A DNA stretch of 64,000 bases from Miltoncostaea sp963770865 (GCA_963770865.1 CAVYRD010000001.1:124001-188000); one strand, 5' to 3'; positions 15,856 through 24,838 are shown, numbered from the stretch's first letter. Notes: a model not told the origin generated them from the sequence alone. Made by a program: numbers and translations.

Positions 15856-17065
15856 CCCGACCTGGGCCGACGCGGCCCGCACCGCCGCGGCGGACAACCT
15901 GACGACCCTCCCCGCCCTCACCGGGCGCGAGGAGGACTGGCGCTTCACCCCTCCGGCCGACCTCGGCCTGGAGGGCCCCGAGCCCGACGCGCCCGGCGCC
16001 GCCACGGTGCCCGGCACGTCCGGCGGCGAGCGCGCCGCGCGCCTGTCGCTGGTCGACGGCGCCCCCTCGGCGCCGGAGCTCGGCGCGCTGCCCGACGGCG
16101 TGATCGTGGCCGAGCTGGGCGCCGCCCTCGGCGAGCACGAGGCCCTGGTGCGCGAGCGCCTCTACGGTCTGATCGGCTTCGAGACGAAGCCCGGCGCGCT
16201 GAACGCCGCCCGCTGGGACGGCGGCCTGTTCGTCTACGTGCCGCGCGGCGTCGACGTCACCCTGCCGGTGGAGTCGATCCTGTCCGCCACCGGCGCCGCC
16301 GGCCGCGTCTTCGGGCGCAGCCTGGTCGTGGTCGAGGAGGGCGCCCGGGCGACGGTGGTCGAGCGCTTCGCCTCCGGCGACCTCGCCGGGCCGGTCGCGG
16401 CGTCCTCGGTGGTCGAGCTCTACGTCGGCCAGAACGCCGAGCTGGAGCACGTCTCGGTCATCGACTGGGGCGCCGGCGTGCGCCACCACGCGATGCTGCG
16501 GGCCCGCGTCGACCGCGACGCCCGCGCCCGCTCGGTGGTCGTGACGCTGGGCGGCGACGTCGTCCGCGTCGAGCCGACGATGGTCTGCGCCGGGCCGGGC
16601 TCCGACGCCCGCGCGCTCGGCCTCTACTTCGCCGGCGGCGACCAGCACTTCGAGCACCGGGTGGTCGCGCGCCACGAGGCGCCCAACGCCTACTCGAACC
16701 TGCTCTACAAGGGCGCGATCCAGGACGCCGCGCACACGGTCTTCTACGGCAACCTGATCGTGCCCCCGGGCGCGCCGGGCACCGACGCGTACCAGACCAA
16801 CCGCAACCTGGTCCTCAACGAGGGCGCCCGGGCCGACACGATCCCGTTCCTGGAGATCGAGACGGCCGAGGTGAAGTGCTCCCACGCCGGCGCGGTCGGC
16901 CGGGTGGACGACGAGCACCTCTTCTACCTGCGCTCACGCGGCGTGCCCGAGGCCGAGGCCAAGCGGCTCATCGTGATGGGCTTCCTGCAGGAGGTGCTGG
17001 AGCAGGTGCGCCTCGAGGAGCTGCGCACGGAGCTCGAGGCCGCCGTCCAGGAGAAGCTCGCATGA
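15848..17065 (+). CDS. sufD: Fe-S cluster assembly protein SufD
   Basis: 405 residues. SufD pairs with SufB and binds SufC; it helps bring iron to the scaffold. The N-terminal part is variable (EDWRFTPPADLGL is the recognisable motif) and the C-terminal beta-helix is conserved: GARATVVERFASGD, HFEHRVVARHEAPNAYSNLLYK, KCSHAGAVGRVDDEHLFYLRS, and the final RLIVMGFLQEVLEQV. The TTG start at 15848 overlaps the sufB stop by eight bases, which implies coupled translation and equal dosage of the two partners. Confidence 0.95.
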   Translation: MASPTWADAARTAAADNLTTLPALTGREEDWRFTPPADLGLEGPEPDAPGAATVPGTSGGERAARLSLVDGAPSAPELGALPDGVIVAELGAALGEHEALVRERLYGLIGFETKPGALNAARWDGGLFVYVPRGVDVTLPVESILSATGAAGRVFGRSLVVVEEGARATVVERFASGDLAGPVAASSVVELYVGQNAELEHVSVIDWGAGVRHHAMLRARVDRDARARSVVVTLGGDVVRVEPTMVCAGPGSDARALGLYFAGGDQHFEHRVVARHEAPNAYSNLLYKGAIQDAAHTVFYGNLIVPPGAPGTDAYQTNRNLVLNEGARADTIPFLEIETAEVKCSHAGAVGRVDDEHLFYLRSRGVPEAEAKRLIVMGFLQEVLEQVRLEELRTELEAAVQEKLA

Positions 17066-17090
17066 CCCCGCGCAGCCGGGAGGAGCTCGC

Positions 17091-17420
17091 GTGATCGACG
17101 TTGCGGCCGTGGACGACCTGGCGCAGGGCGAGCCCGTGCTCGTGCGCGTCGGCGAGACCCCGGTCTGCCTCGTCGCGCTGGACGGCGAGGTGCTGGCCGT
17201 CCACGACGTCTGCACCCACGCGCTGGAGTCGCTGTCGGGCGGCTGGGTGGAGGGCGAGACCATCGAGTGCCCGCGCCACGGCGCCGCCTTCTCCCTGCGC
17301 ACCGGCGAGGTGCTGACGCCGCCCGCCACCAAGCCCCTACCCACCTTCGCCGTGGAGGTGCGGGACGGCCGCGTCCTGGTCGATCCCGCGCCGAGCCGTG
17401 AACACCCATTGATGCGCTGA
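17091..17420 (+). CDS. Rieske-type [2Fe-2S] ferredoxin in the SUF operon
   Basis: 109 residues. The Rieske fold is clear: VPL-like strands, then the cluster-binding boxes CTHALESL and CPRHGAAFSLRTG, that is CxH and CxxH with 16-17 residues between them. This is the bacterial biphenyl-ferredoxin type found in SUF operons of Actinobacteria and Bacteroidetes, where it may supply electrons for cluster assembly. The GTG at 17091 has an RBS (GGGAGGAG) eight bases upstream. That RBS sits inside a ten-codon ATG mini-frame (17062-17094) whose stop overlaps the GTG. Confidence 0.9.
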   Translation: MIDVAAVDDLAQGEPVLVRVGETPVCLVALDGEVLAVHDVCTHALESLSGGWVEGETIECPRHGAAFSLRTGEVLTPPATKPLPTFAVEVRDGRVLVDPAPSREHPLMR

Positions 17421-17428
17421 GGAGTGAC

Positions 17429-18202
17429 GTGAGCGATCCCATCCTGCAGATCAGCGGCCTCGAGGTGGCCGTGGACGGAACCCCGATCCTGAAGGGCGTC
17501 GACCTGACGGTCCCCCAGGGCGAGGTCCACGCGCTGATGGGGCCCAACGGCTCCGGCAAGAGCACGCTGGCCTACGCGCTCGCGGGCCACCCGCGCTACG
17601 AGATCACCGGCGGCTCCGTCATCTTCGACGGGCAGGACATCGTCGAGATGGAGGCCGACGAGCGCGCGCGCCTCGGCCTCTTCCTCGCGATGCAGTACCC
17701 GGTCGAGGTGCCCGGCGTGTCGGTCATGAACTTCCTGCGGACCTCGCTCAACGCGATCCGCGGCGAGGAGATCTCCCCGCGCGACTTCATCAAGCTCTTC
17801 GACGAGAAGTCGAAGCTGCTCGGCTTCGACCGCTCCTTCGCCGACCGCTACCTCAACGAGGGCTTCTCCGGCGGCGAGAAGAAGCGCCACGAGATCCTCC
17901 AGATGGCGATGCTCGAGCCGAAGTTCGCGGTGCTCGACGAGACCGACTCCGGCCTCGACGTCGACGCCCTGAAGGTCGTCTCCGAGGGCGTGAACACGAT
18001 GCGCGGGCCGGAGCTCGGGGTGCTGATCATCACCCACTACACGCGCATCCTGCGGTACATCCGCCCGGACGTCGTGCACGTGATGTTCGAGGGGCGCATC
18101 GCGCGCACCGGCGGCCCGGAGCTGGCCGACTACCTCGAGGAGCACGGCTACGTCGAGTTCGGCGCGGCCGAGGAGGCCGCCGCGCCCGCCGGCGGAGGCT
18201 GA
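17429..18202 (+). CDS. sufC: Fe-S cluster assembly ATPase SufC
   Basis: 257 residues, an ABC-type ATPase that drives shape changes in SufB-SufD. Walker A is GPNGSGKST, the Q-loop is AMQYP, the signature is FSGGEKKRHE (SufC type, with EKKR instead of the transporter GQQ), Walker B is FAVLDETDSGLD and the switch His is in IITHYTR. There are no membrane spans, as expected for this soluble member. A GTG start with GGAG five bases upstream; the gene follows the Rieske gene by eight bases. Confidence 0.96.
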   Translation: MSDPILQISGLEVAVDGTPILKGVDLTVPQGEVHALMGPNGSGKSTLAYALAGHPRYEITGGSVIFDGQDIVEMEADERARLGLFLAMQYPVEVPGVSVMNFLRTSLNAIRGEEISPRDFIKLFDEKSKLLGFDRSFADRYLNEGFSGGEKKRHEILQMAMLEPKFAVLDETDSGLDVDALKVVSEGVNTMRGPELGVLIITHYTRILRYIRPDVVHVMFEGRIARTGGPELADYLEEHGYVEFGAAEEAAAPAGGG

Positions 18203-18206
18203 CCCG

Positions 18207-19443
18207 ATGGGCACGACGGCCGCCATCGACGTGACCGCGCTGCGGGCGGATTTCCCGATCCTCTCGCGCACGGTCCACGGCGCGCCGCTCGTGTACCTCG
18301 ACTCGGCGGCGACCTCGCAGAAGCCCACCGCGGTGCTGGACGCGATGGACGCCTACTACCGCGAGACCAACGCCAACGTGCACCGCGGCGTCTACGAGCT
18401 CGCCGCCGAGGCGACGGCCCGCTACGAGGCGGGCCGCGACAGCGTCGCGCGCCTGGTCGGCGCGCCGCGCGACACGGTCGTGTTCACCAAGAACGCCTCC
18501 GAGGCGATCAACCTGGTGGCATGGGCCTGGGGCATGCGCAACCTCGCGGCGGGCGACGAGGTGCTCGTCACCGAGATGGAGCACCACTCGAACATCGTCC
18601 CGTGGCAGATCGTCGCGGAGATGACCGGGGCGACGGTGCGCTTCGCGCCGGTCACCCCCGGGGGCGAGCTCGACATGGACGCCTTCGCGGGCCTGCTCAC
18701 CGAGCGCACCCGGATGGTCGGCGTGGTCCACGTGAGCAACGTGCTCGGCACGATCAACCCGGTCGCCGAGATCGCGCGGATGGCGCACGACGCCGGCGCC
18801 CTGGTGCTGGTGGACGGCTCGCAGAGCGTCCCCCACATGCCGGTGGACATCCCCTCCCTGGGCTGCGACTTCTTCGCCTTCACGGGCCACAAGATGCTGG
18901 GGCCCGACGGGCATCGGCGTGCTGGTCGGCACGCGCGAGCTGCTGGAGGGCATGGAGCCCTTCCTCGGCGGCGGCGAGATGATCTCCAACGTCACCACCG
19001 CCGGGTCCACCTGGGCCGACATCCCGTGGAAGTTCGAGGCCGGCACGCCGCCGATCGCCGAGGCGATCGGGCTGGGCGCCGCGGCCGAGTACCTGATGAA
19101 CGTCGGCATGGAGGCGGTCCGCGCCCACGAGGTGGACCTCACGGCCCACATGCTCGACGCGCTCGGCGCCGTCGAGGGCATCACGATCTACGGCCCGCGC
19201 GACCCGGCGGCGCGCGGCGGGGCTGTGTCGTTCAGCCTCCCCGACCTGCACCCGCACGACATCGCCCAGCTGATCGACCGCGAGGGCGTCTGCGTGCGCG
19301 CCGGCCACCACTGCGCCAAGCCGCTGATGCGCGTGCTGGGCGTGGGGGCCACGGCCCGCGCGAGCGCCTATCTCTACAATTCGCACGAGGAGATCGATGT
19401 TCTCGTGCGCGCCCTGGGCAACGCCCGGGCGGCCTTCAAGTAG
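18207..19443 (+). CDS. sufS: Cysteine desulfurase SufS (one-base frame break)
   Basis: About 412 residues after repair. SufS is a PLP enzyme that removes sulfur from cysteine and passes it to SufU. Conserved features: LVYLDSAATSQKP, NVHRGVYELAAEAT, HHSNIVPWQ, the PLP lysine in FTGHKMLGP and the catalytic Cys in RAGHHCAKPLMR. The frame breaks exactly at GACGGGCATCGG (18906-18917), where one extra G in the GGG run spoils the expected GPDGIGVLVG. The gene is essential in most actinomycetes that use SUF, so a sequencing error is much more likely than a real null. It sits four bases after sufC. Confidence 0.93.
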
Positions 19444-19456
19444 CGAGGTCAGACGT

Positions 19457-19906
19457 TTGGGCGGTCTCGACGACCTGTACCAGGAGGTGATCCTCGACCA
19501 CTACCGCCGAAAGCGCGGCGAGGGGTCGCTGGAGAACCCGAGCGTGGCCGTGGACCAGAACAACCCCCTCTGCGGCGACGAGATCCACCTCGAGCTCAAC
19601 ATCGAGGACGGCGTGGTGACCGAGATCGCGCACACCGGAGACGGCTGCTCCATCTCGCAGGCCTCGATGTCCATGATGAGCGAGGCCCTCGTCGGCAAGC
19701 CGCTGGAGGAGGCGCTCGGCACGGTCGAGCACTTCCGGATGGTGATGCACGGCTCCGAGCACGGCGACGAGGCCCGCCTGGGCGACGCCATCGCCCTCCA
19801 GGGGGTCGCCAAGTACCCCGTGCGCGTCAAGTGCGCGCTGCTCGGGTGGATGGCCGCCAAGGACGCGATCCAGACCTACCAGCGCGAGATGGAGGAGGTC
19901 TCCTGA
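19457..19906 (+). CDS. sufU: Zinc-dependent sulfurtransferase SufU
   Basis: 149 residues. SufU takes the persulfide from SufS by swapping a zinc ligand and hands it to SufB. The three conserved cysteines are in NPLCGDEI, DGCSISQASM and RVKCALLGW, with Asp in CGD as the fourth ligand. The start (DDLYQEVILDHYRRKRG) is typical. The TTG at 19457 is chosen because the family begins six residues before LYQEVIL; an upstream frame extension would lie inside sufS. The stop overlaps the start of the next gene (TGATG). Confidence 0.93.
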   Translation: MGGLDDLYQEVILDHYRRKRGEGSLENPSVAVDQNNPLCGDEIHLELNIEDGVVTEIAHTGDGCSISQASMSMMSEALVGKPLEEALGTVEHFRMVMHGSEHGDEARLGDAIALQGVAKYPVRVKCALLGWMAAKDAIQTYQREMEEVS

Positions 19907-20214
19907 TGGCCACCGAGGACGAGATCCGCAGCGCGATGAAGCAGGTGGAGGACCCCGAGCTCGGCGTGAACGTGGTCGACCTCGGCCTGCTCTACGGCGT
20001 CCAGATCGGCGACGACGGCGCCGTGATCCTGGACATGACCCTCACGTCGATGGGCTGCCCGCTCACCGAGCAGATCCTGGGCGACGCGCGCGCCGCGGTC
20101 GGCCCGCTCGAGGGCGTGACGAGCGTGGACGTGAACTGGGTCTGGGATCCGCCGTGGTCGCCCGAGGCGATGACCGAGGAGGGCCGGTTCCTGATGAAGG
20201 TGATGGGCTACTGA
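19906..20214 (+). CDS. sufT: SufT-like MIP18/PaaD-family Fe-S maturation protein
   Basis: 102 residues of the MIP18 (DUF59) family. Members help insert clusters into target proteins. The recognisable pattern is QVEDPELGVNVVDLGLLYGV and MTLTSMGCPLTEQI, with the conserved Cys in SMGCP, and the C-terminal VWDPPWSPEAMTEEGR. A four-base ATG overlap with sufU shows tight coupling. It is the standard SufT position in actinobacterial suf operons. Confidence 0.9.
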   Translation: MATEDEIRSAMKQVEDPELGVNVVDLGLLYGVQIGDDGAVILDMTLTSMGCPLTEQILGDARAAVGPLEGVTSVDVNWVWDPPWSPEAMTEEGRFLMKVMGY

Positions 20215-20216
20215 GC

Positions 20217-20672
20217 ATGGACGCGGCCCAGACCCGCGCCGCCGTGGCCGACCCCGGCCGCCCGCTCACCCTCGAGGAGAAGAAGGCGGCGGCGCGGGCG
20301 CGGGCGCGCGCCGCGCGCCAGGCCGAGGCCGGCGGGGAGGCGTTCGTCACCATCTCCCCCGCCGCCGCCGACTACATCCGCCGCTCGGCGGCCGATCAGG
20401 GCCGCCCGGACGGCGTGCGGCTGCGGATCCTGGCCGGCGGCTGCTCGGGCCTGGAGTACAAGCTGGATCTGCTGGAGCCCGGCGAGGCCGCCGCCCCCGG
20501 CGACCGCGAGGTGGTCTCCAACGGCGTCACCATGCTCATGGACCTGAAGAGCGCGATCCACGTCACCGGGTCGGTGATCGACTACGAGGACGGCCTGCTG
20601 CGGCGCGGCTTCCGGATCAACAACCCGAACGCGACGTCCACCTGCTCCTGCGGGGACAGCTTCGGCGCCTGA
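20217..20672 (+). CDS. sufA: A-type Fe-S carrier SufA/ErpA
   Basis: 151 residues. The HesB/IscA core fills residues 45-151: ISPAAADYIRR, LRILAGGCSGLEYKLDL (first Cys), and the C-terminal TCSCGDSF with the CxC pair, the three cysteines that hold a cluster for delivery to apo-proteins. The first 45 residues are an Ala/Arg-rich helical extension (LTLEEKKAAARARARAARQ) not found in standard A-type carriers and possibly a docking helix. The ATG is two bases after the sufT stop. It is the last gene of the SUF operon and converges with the M23 gene. Confidence 0.9.
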   Translation: MDAAQTRAAVADPGRPLTLEEKKAAARARARAARQAEAGGEAFVTISPAAADYIRRSAADQGRPDGVRLRILAGGCSGLEYKLDLLEPGEAAAPGDREVVSNGVTMLMDLKSAIHVTGSVIDYEDGLLRRGFRINNPNATSTCSCGDSFGA

Positions 20673-20684
20673 GCGGCGCGGCTC

Positions 20685-22031
20685 CTAGGTCGCGGGGGTC
20701 GCCAGCCCGTCTCCCGCGGCGGGCGGGGCGTCCAGCTCGGGGGTGTCGTCCACCAGGACGGCGCCCACGGCCGGCGCGGGCGACGGCGAGGTGGCGGCGG
20801 CCTGGGCGAAGGCACGCGGGATGTCCGAGCCGCGCTGCCAGGCGATGAGGTACGGGTAGGGGTCCACGCTGTCGCCGCCGCCCGGGTGGGCCTCGAAGTG
20901 CAGGTGGGGCGGGGTGGTGATGGCCTGGCCGGTGTTGCCGACGAAGGCGATCACCTGGCCCGCCGTCACCCGCGCGCCGTCCACCGCCGCCGGGGCGTAG
21001 GCCGACAGGTGGGCGTAGTAGAAGGCGTTGCCGGCGTCGTCGGTGAGCCAGAGGCGGTTGCCGCCCAGCGTGTTGACGCCGACCTTGGAGAGCGTCCCGT
21101 CGGCCACCGCGACGACCGGGGTGCCGCGCGCGGCGAAGAGGTCGTTGCCGTGGTGCCACCCGGTGCCGGCGCGGGGCGCGCCGTAGTCGTCGGTGAAGCT
21201 CACGTCGCCGACCACCGGGAAGACGTAGCCCGCGTCGGTGGCGATCGTCACCGCGGGCGCCGCGCGGCGCGGCAGCCCAAGGGGCTCGGGGACGACGATC
21301 GGCGCGGCGGGAGCGGCCTCGGGCGCGGCGGGCGCGGTCGCCGTTGGCGGGGCCGTGCGGGCCGGAGCCGCCGGCGCGGCGGGCGCCCGCTTCTGCGGCT
21401 CGGGCGTGACCGGCGCGGTGCCGGCGGCGGCCGAGAGGTCGAGGTGGCCGAGCACGAAGGGCTGGCCGATGACCGTGGCGGCCTGCGGGTCGGTCACCTC
21501 GAGGCGCAGGGCGTTGGCGCGCACGCTCCCGGCGCCGTCGGAGACCTGCTCCATCAGGATGATGGTGCCGATGCCGGGCACCTCGACCCGGCTCCCGGGC
21601 CCCGCGGCGACCGCCGCGCCGTTGACCGTGACGCCCGAGACGCTCCCCTCGGTGAGCCCCGACGCCCCGGCGGAGGACGCCCGGGCCGACATCCGCAACG
21701 AGCCGATCGTCACGCGCCCGTCGAGCATGCTCACGTCGGATATCGCGACCGTCCCGCGGGCCTCGGCGTCGAGCCCGGAGGTGGCGACGTGCGTGTCCAC
21801 GCGGACGCTCCCGACGCTCCCGCCCCCCGACGGCCGCAGGCCGGTGACGGTCGTCCCGCGCTCGGCGGGGCCGCCCGTGGCGGCGGACACCGCGCCCTGG
21901 GTGCCGCCGGGCAGCAGCGCGGCGTAGGCGACGGCCCGCGCCTCGGGCGCCCTCTCCCCGCCGGCCGATGCGATGGACGCGGCGATCGCGGCGATCAGGC
22001 AGGCCGCGACGAGGATTCGGAGAAGGTTCAC
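20685..22031 (-). CDS. Secreted M23 peptidase with extended N-terminal domain
   Basis: 448 residues with a signal peptide (LLRILVAACLIAAIAASIASA). Residues 30-200 have a beta-rich pattern (GSVGSVRVDTHVATSGL, GTVAISDVSML, VEVPGIGTIILMEQ) like the choice-of-anchor surface domains of actinomycetes. After an Ala/Pro linker comes the M23 fold: HHGNDLFAARGTPVVAVADG, NAFYYAHLSAY, GNTGQAITTPPHLHFEAHPGG, with His, Asp and HLH zinc ligands present, so it should cut cross-link peptides. A Pro/Ala-rich tail follows. The GTG at 22031 opens on a shared divergent region with the NlpC/P60 gene. Confidence 0.85.
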   Translation of the reverse strand: MNLLRILVAACLIAAIAASIASAGGERAPEARAVAYAALLPGGTQGAVSAATGGPAERGTTVTGLRPSGGGSVGSVRVDTHVATSGLDAEARGTVAISDVSMLDGRVTIGSLRMSARASSAGASGLTEGSVSGVTVNGAAVAAGPGSRVEVPGIGTIILMEQVSDGAGSVRANALRLEVTDPQAATVIGQPFVLGHLDLSAAAGTAPVTPEPQKRAPAAPAAPARTAPPTATAPAAPEAAPAAPIVVPEPLGLPRRAAPAVTIATDAGYVFPVVGDVSFTDDYGAPRAGTGWHHGNDLFAARGTPVVAVADGTLSKVGVNTLGGNRLWLTDDAGNAFYYAHLSAYAPAAVDGARVTAGQVIAFVGNTGQAITTPPHLHFEAHPGGGDSVDPYPYLIAWQRGSDIPRAFAQAAATSPSPAPAVGAVLVDDTPELDAPPAAGDGLATPAT

Positions 22032-22111
22032 GTGGGCATCATTCCGTGCGCCTCGGCCGTCGGCAATTCCAGTCGGGCGAGGTTACGCCGATGATGAGGG
22101 AGCACGACCTC

Positions 22112-22209
22112 TTGCTTGTGCCTCCGTGATCAAGGGTGGTAGCGTGCCGCATCGGCTGGGGCCACCCTCTGGCTTTCCGTGTCCCGTCACCGCGCAGGAG
22201 ACTCGCTTT
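22112..22209 (+). promoter_or_regulatory. Promoter and structured leader of the NlpC/P60 gene
   Basis: TTGTGC (22116-22121) and TAGCGT (22140-22145) are 18 bases apart and would start a transcript near 22151. AGGGTGG (22133-22139) pairs with CCACCCT (22162-22168). CAGGAG at 22195-22200 is a good RBS nine bases before a CTG at 22210. Wall-hydrolase genes of actinomycetes often carry a c-di-AMP riboswitch here; the leader has a CCCGTCA-like stretch but not a full match, so that idea is only a candidate. Confidence 0.35.
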
Positions 22210-23340
22210 CTGAGACGCCCGCGTCACCTCGCAGCCACCGGCATCGCCCTCGTCGTGCTCTCGGCGCTCCTCGCGTTCGGGGCGGCGGTCGCCACCACGG
22301 AGCCGGCGGCGATCGAGGCGAAGCGCGCTGAGGTGGCCCGGATCCAGTCGGAGCTGGACGCCATCAACACCCAGGTGGAGTCGGCCGCCGAGGCGTACAA
22401 CGGGGCGCAGTACAAGCTCGGTCAGGTCAACGACCGGATCGACCAGAACACCACGCTCCAGAAGCAGACCGAGCGCGACCTCGCGGCTCAGCGCAAGGTC
22501 CTCGCCCAGCGCCTGCGCGGCCTTTACGCGACGCCGTCGCCGAGCCTCGCCGAGGTGCTGATCACGAGCGGCAGCATCACCGCCGCCGCCGACCAGATCG
22601 AGCTCCTCGACCGCGTGGGCGAGCAGGACGCCGAGGTCGTATCCGGGCTGCGCGAGCACAAGGCGACGCTCGTCAGGCTCCGGGCCCAGCTCGTCGAGGA
22701 CCGCCAGACCGCGCAGGATCAGGTCGCCGCGAAGGCCCGCGAGAAGGCCAAGGTCGAGGCCCTCCTCAACCAGCGCCAGCAGGTGCTGGACGGCGCGAGC
22801 GCCGAGCTGAAGGGCCTCCTCAAGGCCGAGGAGGAGCGCAAGGCCCGCGAGGCCGCCGCCGCCGCCGAGCTGGCCCGCCAGCGCCAGGCCGCCGCCGCCG
22901 TCGCCGCCTCAACGCCCTCCACCGTCGCCCCGACCGCCGTCGCGGCGGCCACCCCCTCCGCTCCGGCCGCGTCGTCCACCCCGCTCCCCAGCGGCAGCGG
23001 CAACGCCCAGGCCGCCGCCATCGCGCTCCGCTACCTCGGCGTCCCGTACGTCTGGGGCGGCGCCTCGCCGAGCGGCTTCGACTGCAGCGGCCTCGCCTCC
23101 TACGTGTACGCGCAGATCGGCAAGAGCGTGCCGCACTACACCGGGGCCATCTGGGCCGCGTTCCCGCAGGTGCCGGCCGGCCAGCTCCAGCCGGGCGACC
23201 TGGTCTTCTTCCACGGCCTCGGCCACGTGGGCATCTACCTCGGCGGCGACCAGTTCGTGCACGCGCCGCACACCGGCGACGTGGTCAAGGTGAGCCAGCT
23301 CTCCACGTACTCCGGCTACGTCGGAGCGGTCCGGCCCTAG
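22144..23340 (+). CDS. Secreted NlpC/P60 endopeptidase with coiled-coil domain
   Basis: About 398 residues from the GTG at 22144. A signal peptide (RHLAATGIALVVLSALLAFG) is followed by a long coiled coil (about residues 60-260; EAKRAEVARIQSELDAINTQV to LLKAEEERKAREAAAAAE) like the RipA/PcsB type, an Ala/Ser/Pro linker, and the NlpC/P60 fold with catalytic Cys in SGFDCSGLASY, His in GLGHVGIYLG and a third polar residue in FVHAPHTG. It cuts stem peptides during growth or division. Promoter boxes overlap 22144, so the true start may be a CTG at 22210 that has an RBS and puts the signal peptide at the N-terminus. Confidence 0.85.
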   Translation: MPHRLGPPSGFPCPVTAQETRFLRRPRHLAATGIALVVLSALLAFGAAVATTEPAAIEAKRAEVARIQSELDAINTQVESAAEAYNGAQYKLGQVNDRIDQNTTLQKQTERDLAAQRKVLAQRLRGLYATPSPSLAEVLITSGSITAAADQIELLDRVGEQDAEVVSGLREHKATLVRLRAQLVEDRQTAQDQVAAKAREKAKVEALLNQRQQVLDGASAELKGLLKAEEERKAREAAAAAELARQRQAAAAVAASTPSTVAPTAVAAATPSAPAASSTPLPSGSGNAQAAAIALRYLGVPYVWGGASPSGFDCSGLASYVYAQIGKSVPHYTGAIWAAFPQVPAGQLQPGDLVFFHGLGHVGIYLGGDQFVHAPHTGDVVKVSQLSTYSGYVGAVRP

Positions 23341-23406
23341 CGCGGCCCGCCGCCCCGCCCGCCGCATCCTCAAGGGCGGCGCGCGGAGAACCGACATAAG
23401 GGGGGT

Positions 23407-24794
23407 ATGCACCGTCGCCCGGTCTCCCGCCGCCCGATCGCCTGGGCGATCGCCCTCGCCGTCCTCCTGCCGACGGCGGCCGGCACCGTGCCCGCCCTCG
23501 GGGCGACGGCCGGCGAGCTGAAGGCCGCCCGCGAGCGCATCGACCGCACGTCGGCCGAGCTGGCCCAGGCGCGCAGCCGTGCCGAGCGCACCGGCGGCGA
23601 CGAGCTCGCCGCCCTCGAGCGCATCGAGCGGCGCCTCCAGGCCCAGAAGGCCGAGCTGCTGCAGCTGGAGTCAGGCCTCGCCGCGCAGCACGCGGCCGAG
23701 GGCGCCGCGACCGAGCCCGCCGCGGACGCGCCCGGCACGATCGCCGAGTCGCCCGCCGCGGAGGCCTCCGACGACCCGCTGATCGTCCTCGCCGACGCCC
23801 CCGGCCCCGCGGCGGCCGCGGCGCCCGTCACGACCGTCACGGGCCAGAGCGCGCAGGAGGTCGTCCCGGCCGTGACCGGCCCGGCCGCCGAGCTCACCGC
23901 GCGCATCGACGGCTACCTGGCCTCCAAGGCCAGCCCGCTCACCGGCCTCGGCGCGGTGTTCGTGACCGAGGGGAACGCCGTGGGCCTCGACCCGCGCTTC
24001 CTGGTCGCGATCAGCGGCGCGGAGACGAGCTTCGGCACCTACGGCCCCTCGCAGGGGATCCACAACCCGTTCGGCATGGGCCCGGGCATCAGCTACCCTT
24101 CGTGGTCGGCGGCGATCGCCGCGGCCGCGCGCAACCTGGGCGGGCCGATCTACGCCGGCGACGGCCGGGTGACGATCGGGACCATCCAGCAGCGCTGGGC
24201 GCCCGCCGGCGCGTCGAACGACCCGACCGACCTGAACAGCAACTGGGCCCGCAACGTGGCCACCTACTACGCCGAGCTGGGCGGCGACCCCCAGGGCGCC
24301 GTCTTCACCGGCGCCTCGACCGTGGCGGCCGCCGCCGCCGCGGCGCCGGGCGTGCAGCAGGAGAGCTGCGGTCGTGACGAGCGCCTACGGCCTGCCGGTC
24401 GTGAGGCCCGTCCTCGGCGCCTCGGGCCTCGGCGCCCAGGCGGCCCAGCAGGCGCTCTCGGCGCTCGGCACGGGCTGGGCCGAGGACGGCCACGGCACGG
24501 AGACCGGCTTCGACGACGCCGGCCTCGTCTACTGGTCCTTCCGCCGCCAGGGCGTGGAGGTGCCGGCCGGGCGCGCCGCCCAGGCCCGCGCCGGGACCGC
24601 GGTCGCCGCCGCAGGACCTGCAGGCCGGCGACGCCGTCTTCTTCTCGGACGCGTCCGGGCGCATCGACCACGAGGGCCTCTATGTCGGCGGCGGGCAGTT
24701 CGTCCACGCCCCGGGCGAGGACGCCGTCGTGGGCCTCTCCTCGCTCTACGACCCGGTCTACGCCCAGGCCTACGCGGGGGCGCGCCGCTACTAG
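23407..24794 (+). CDS. Secreted glucosaminidase plus inactive NlpC/P60 domain (frameshifted here)
   Basis: About 460 residues after repair of breaks near 24370 and 24600. A signal peptide (RRPIAWAIALAVLLPTAAG) is followed by a short coiled coil (ELKAARERIDRTSAELAQ), an acidic linker and a lysozyme domain (about 23890-24290: LTGLGAVFVTEGNAVGLDP, ISGAETSFGTYGPSQGIHNP) that closely matches the third module of the giant lysin at 180-4192. Then comes a P60-like fold (TGFDDAGLVYWSF, RIDHEGLYVGGGQFVHAPG) in which the catalytic Cys is replaced: DCSG has become DDAG, in frame on both sides. It may bind rather than cut. The stop is TAG at 24792-24794. Confidence 0.75.
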
Positions 24795-24822
24795 CCCGCG
24801 GCGGGCCGGCGCGCGCCTGCGC

Positions 24823-24828
24823 CATACT
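24823..24828 (+). promoter_or_regulatory. Candidate -10 box CATACT
   Basis: CATACT lies six to ten bases before two overlapping GTG codons (24835 and 24839). The frame at 24839 encodes the signal peptide of the M15 protein. The spacing fits a leaderless or near-leaderless transcript. Confidence 0.3.
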
Positions 24829-24838
24829 GGCCCGGTGC

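Noticed and set aside
22133..22168. A confident c-di-AMP riboswitch
   Set aside because: Only the position and a CCCGTCA-like word match; the core needs a covariance search, so it stays a candidate.
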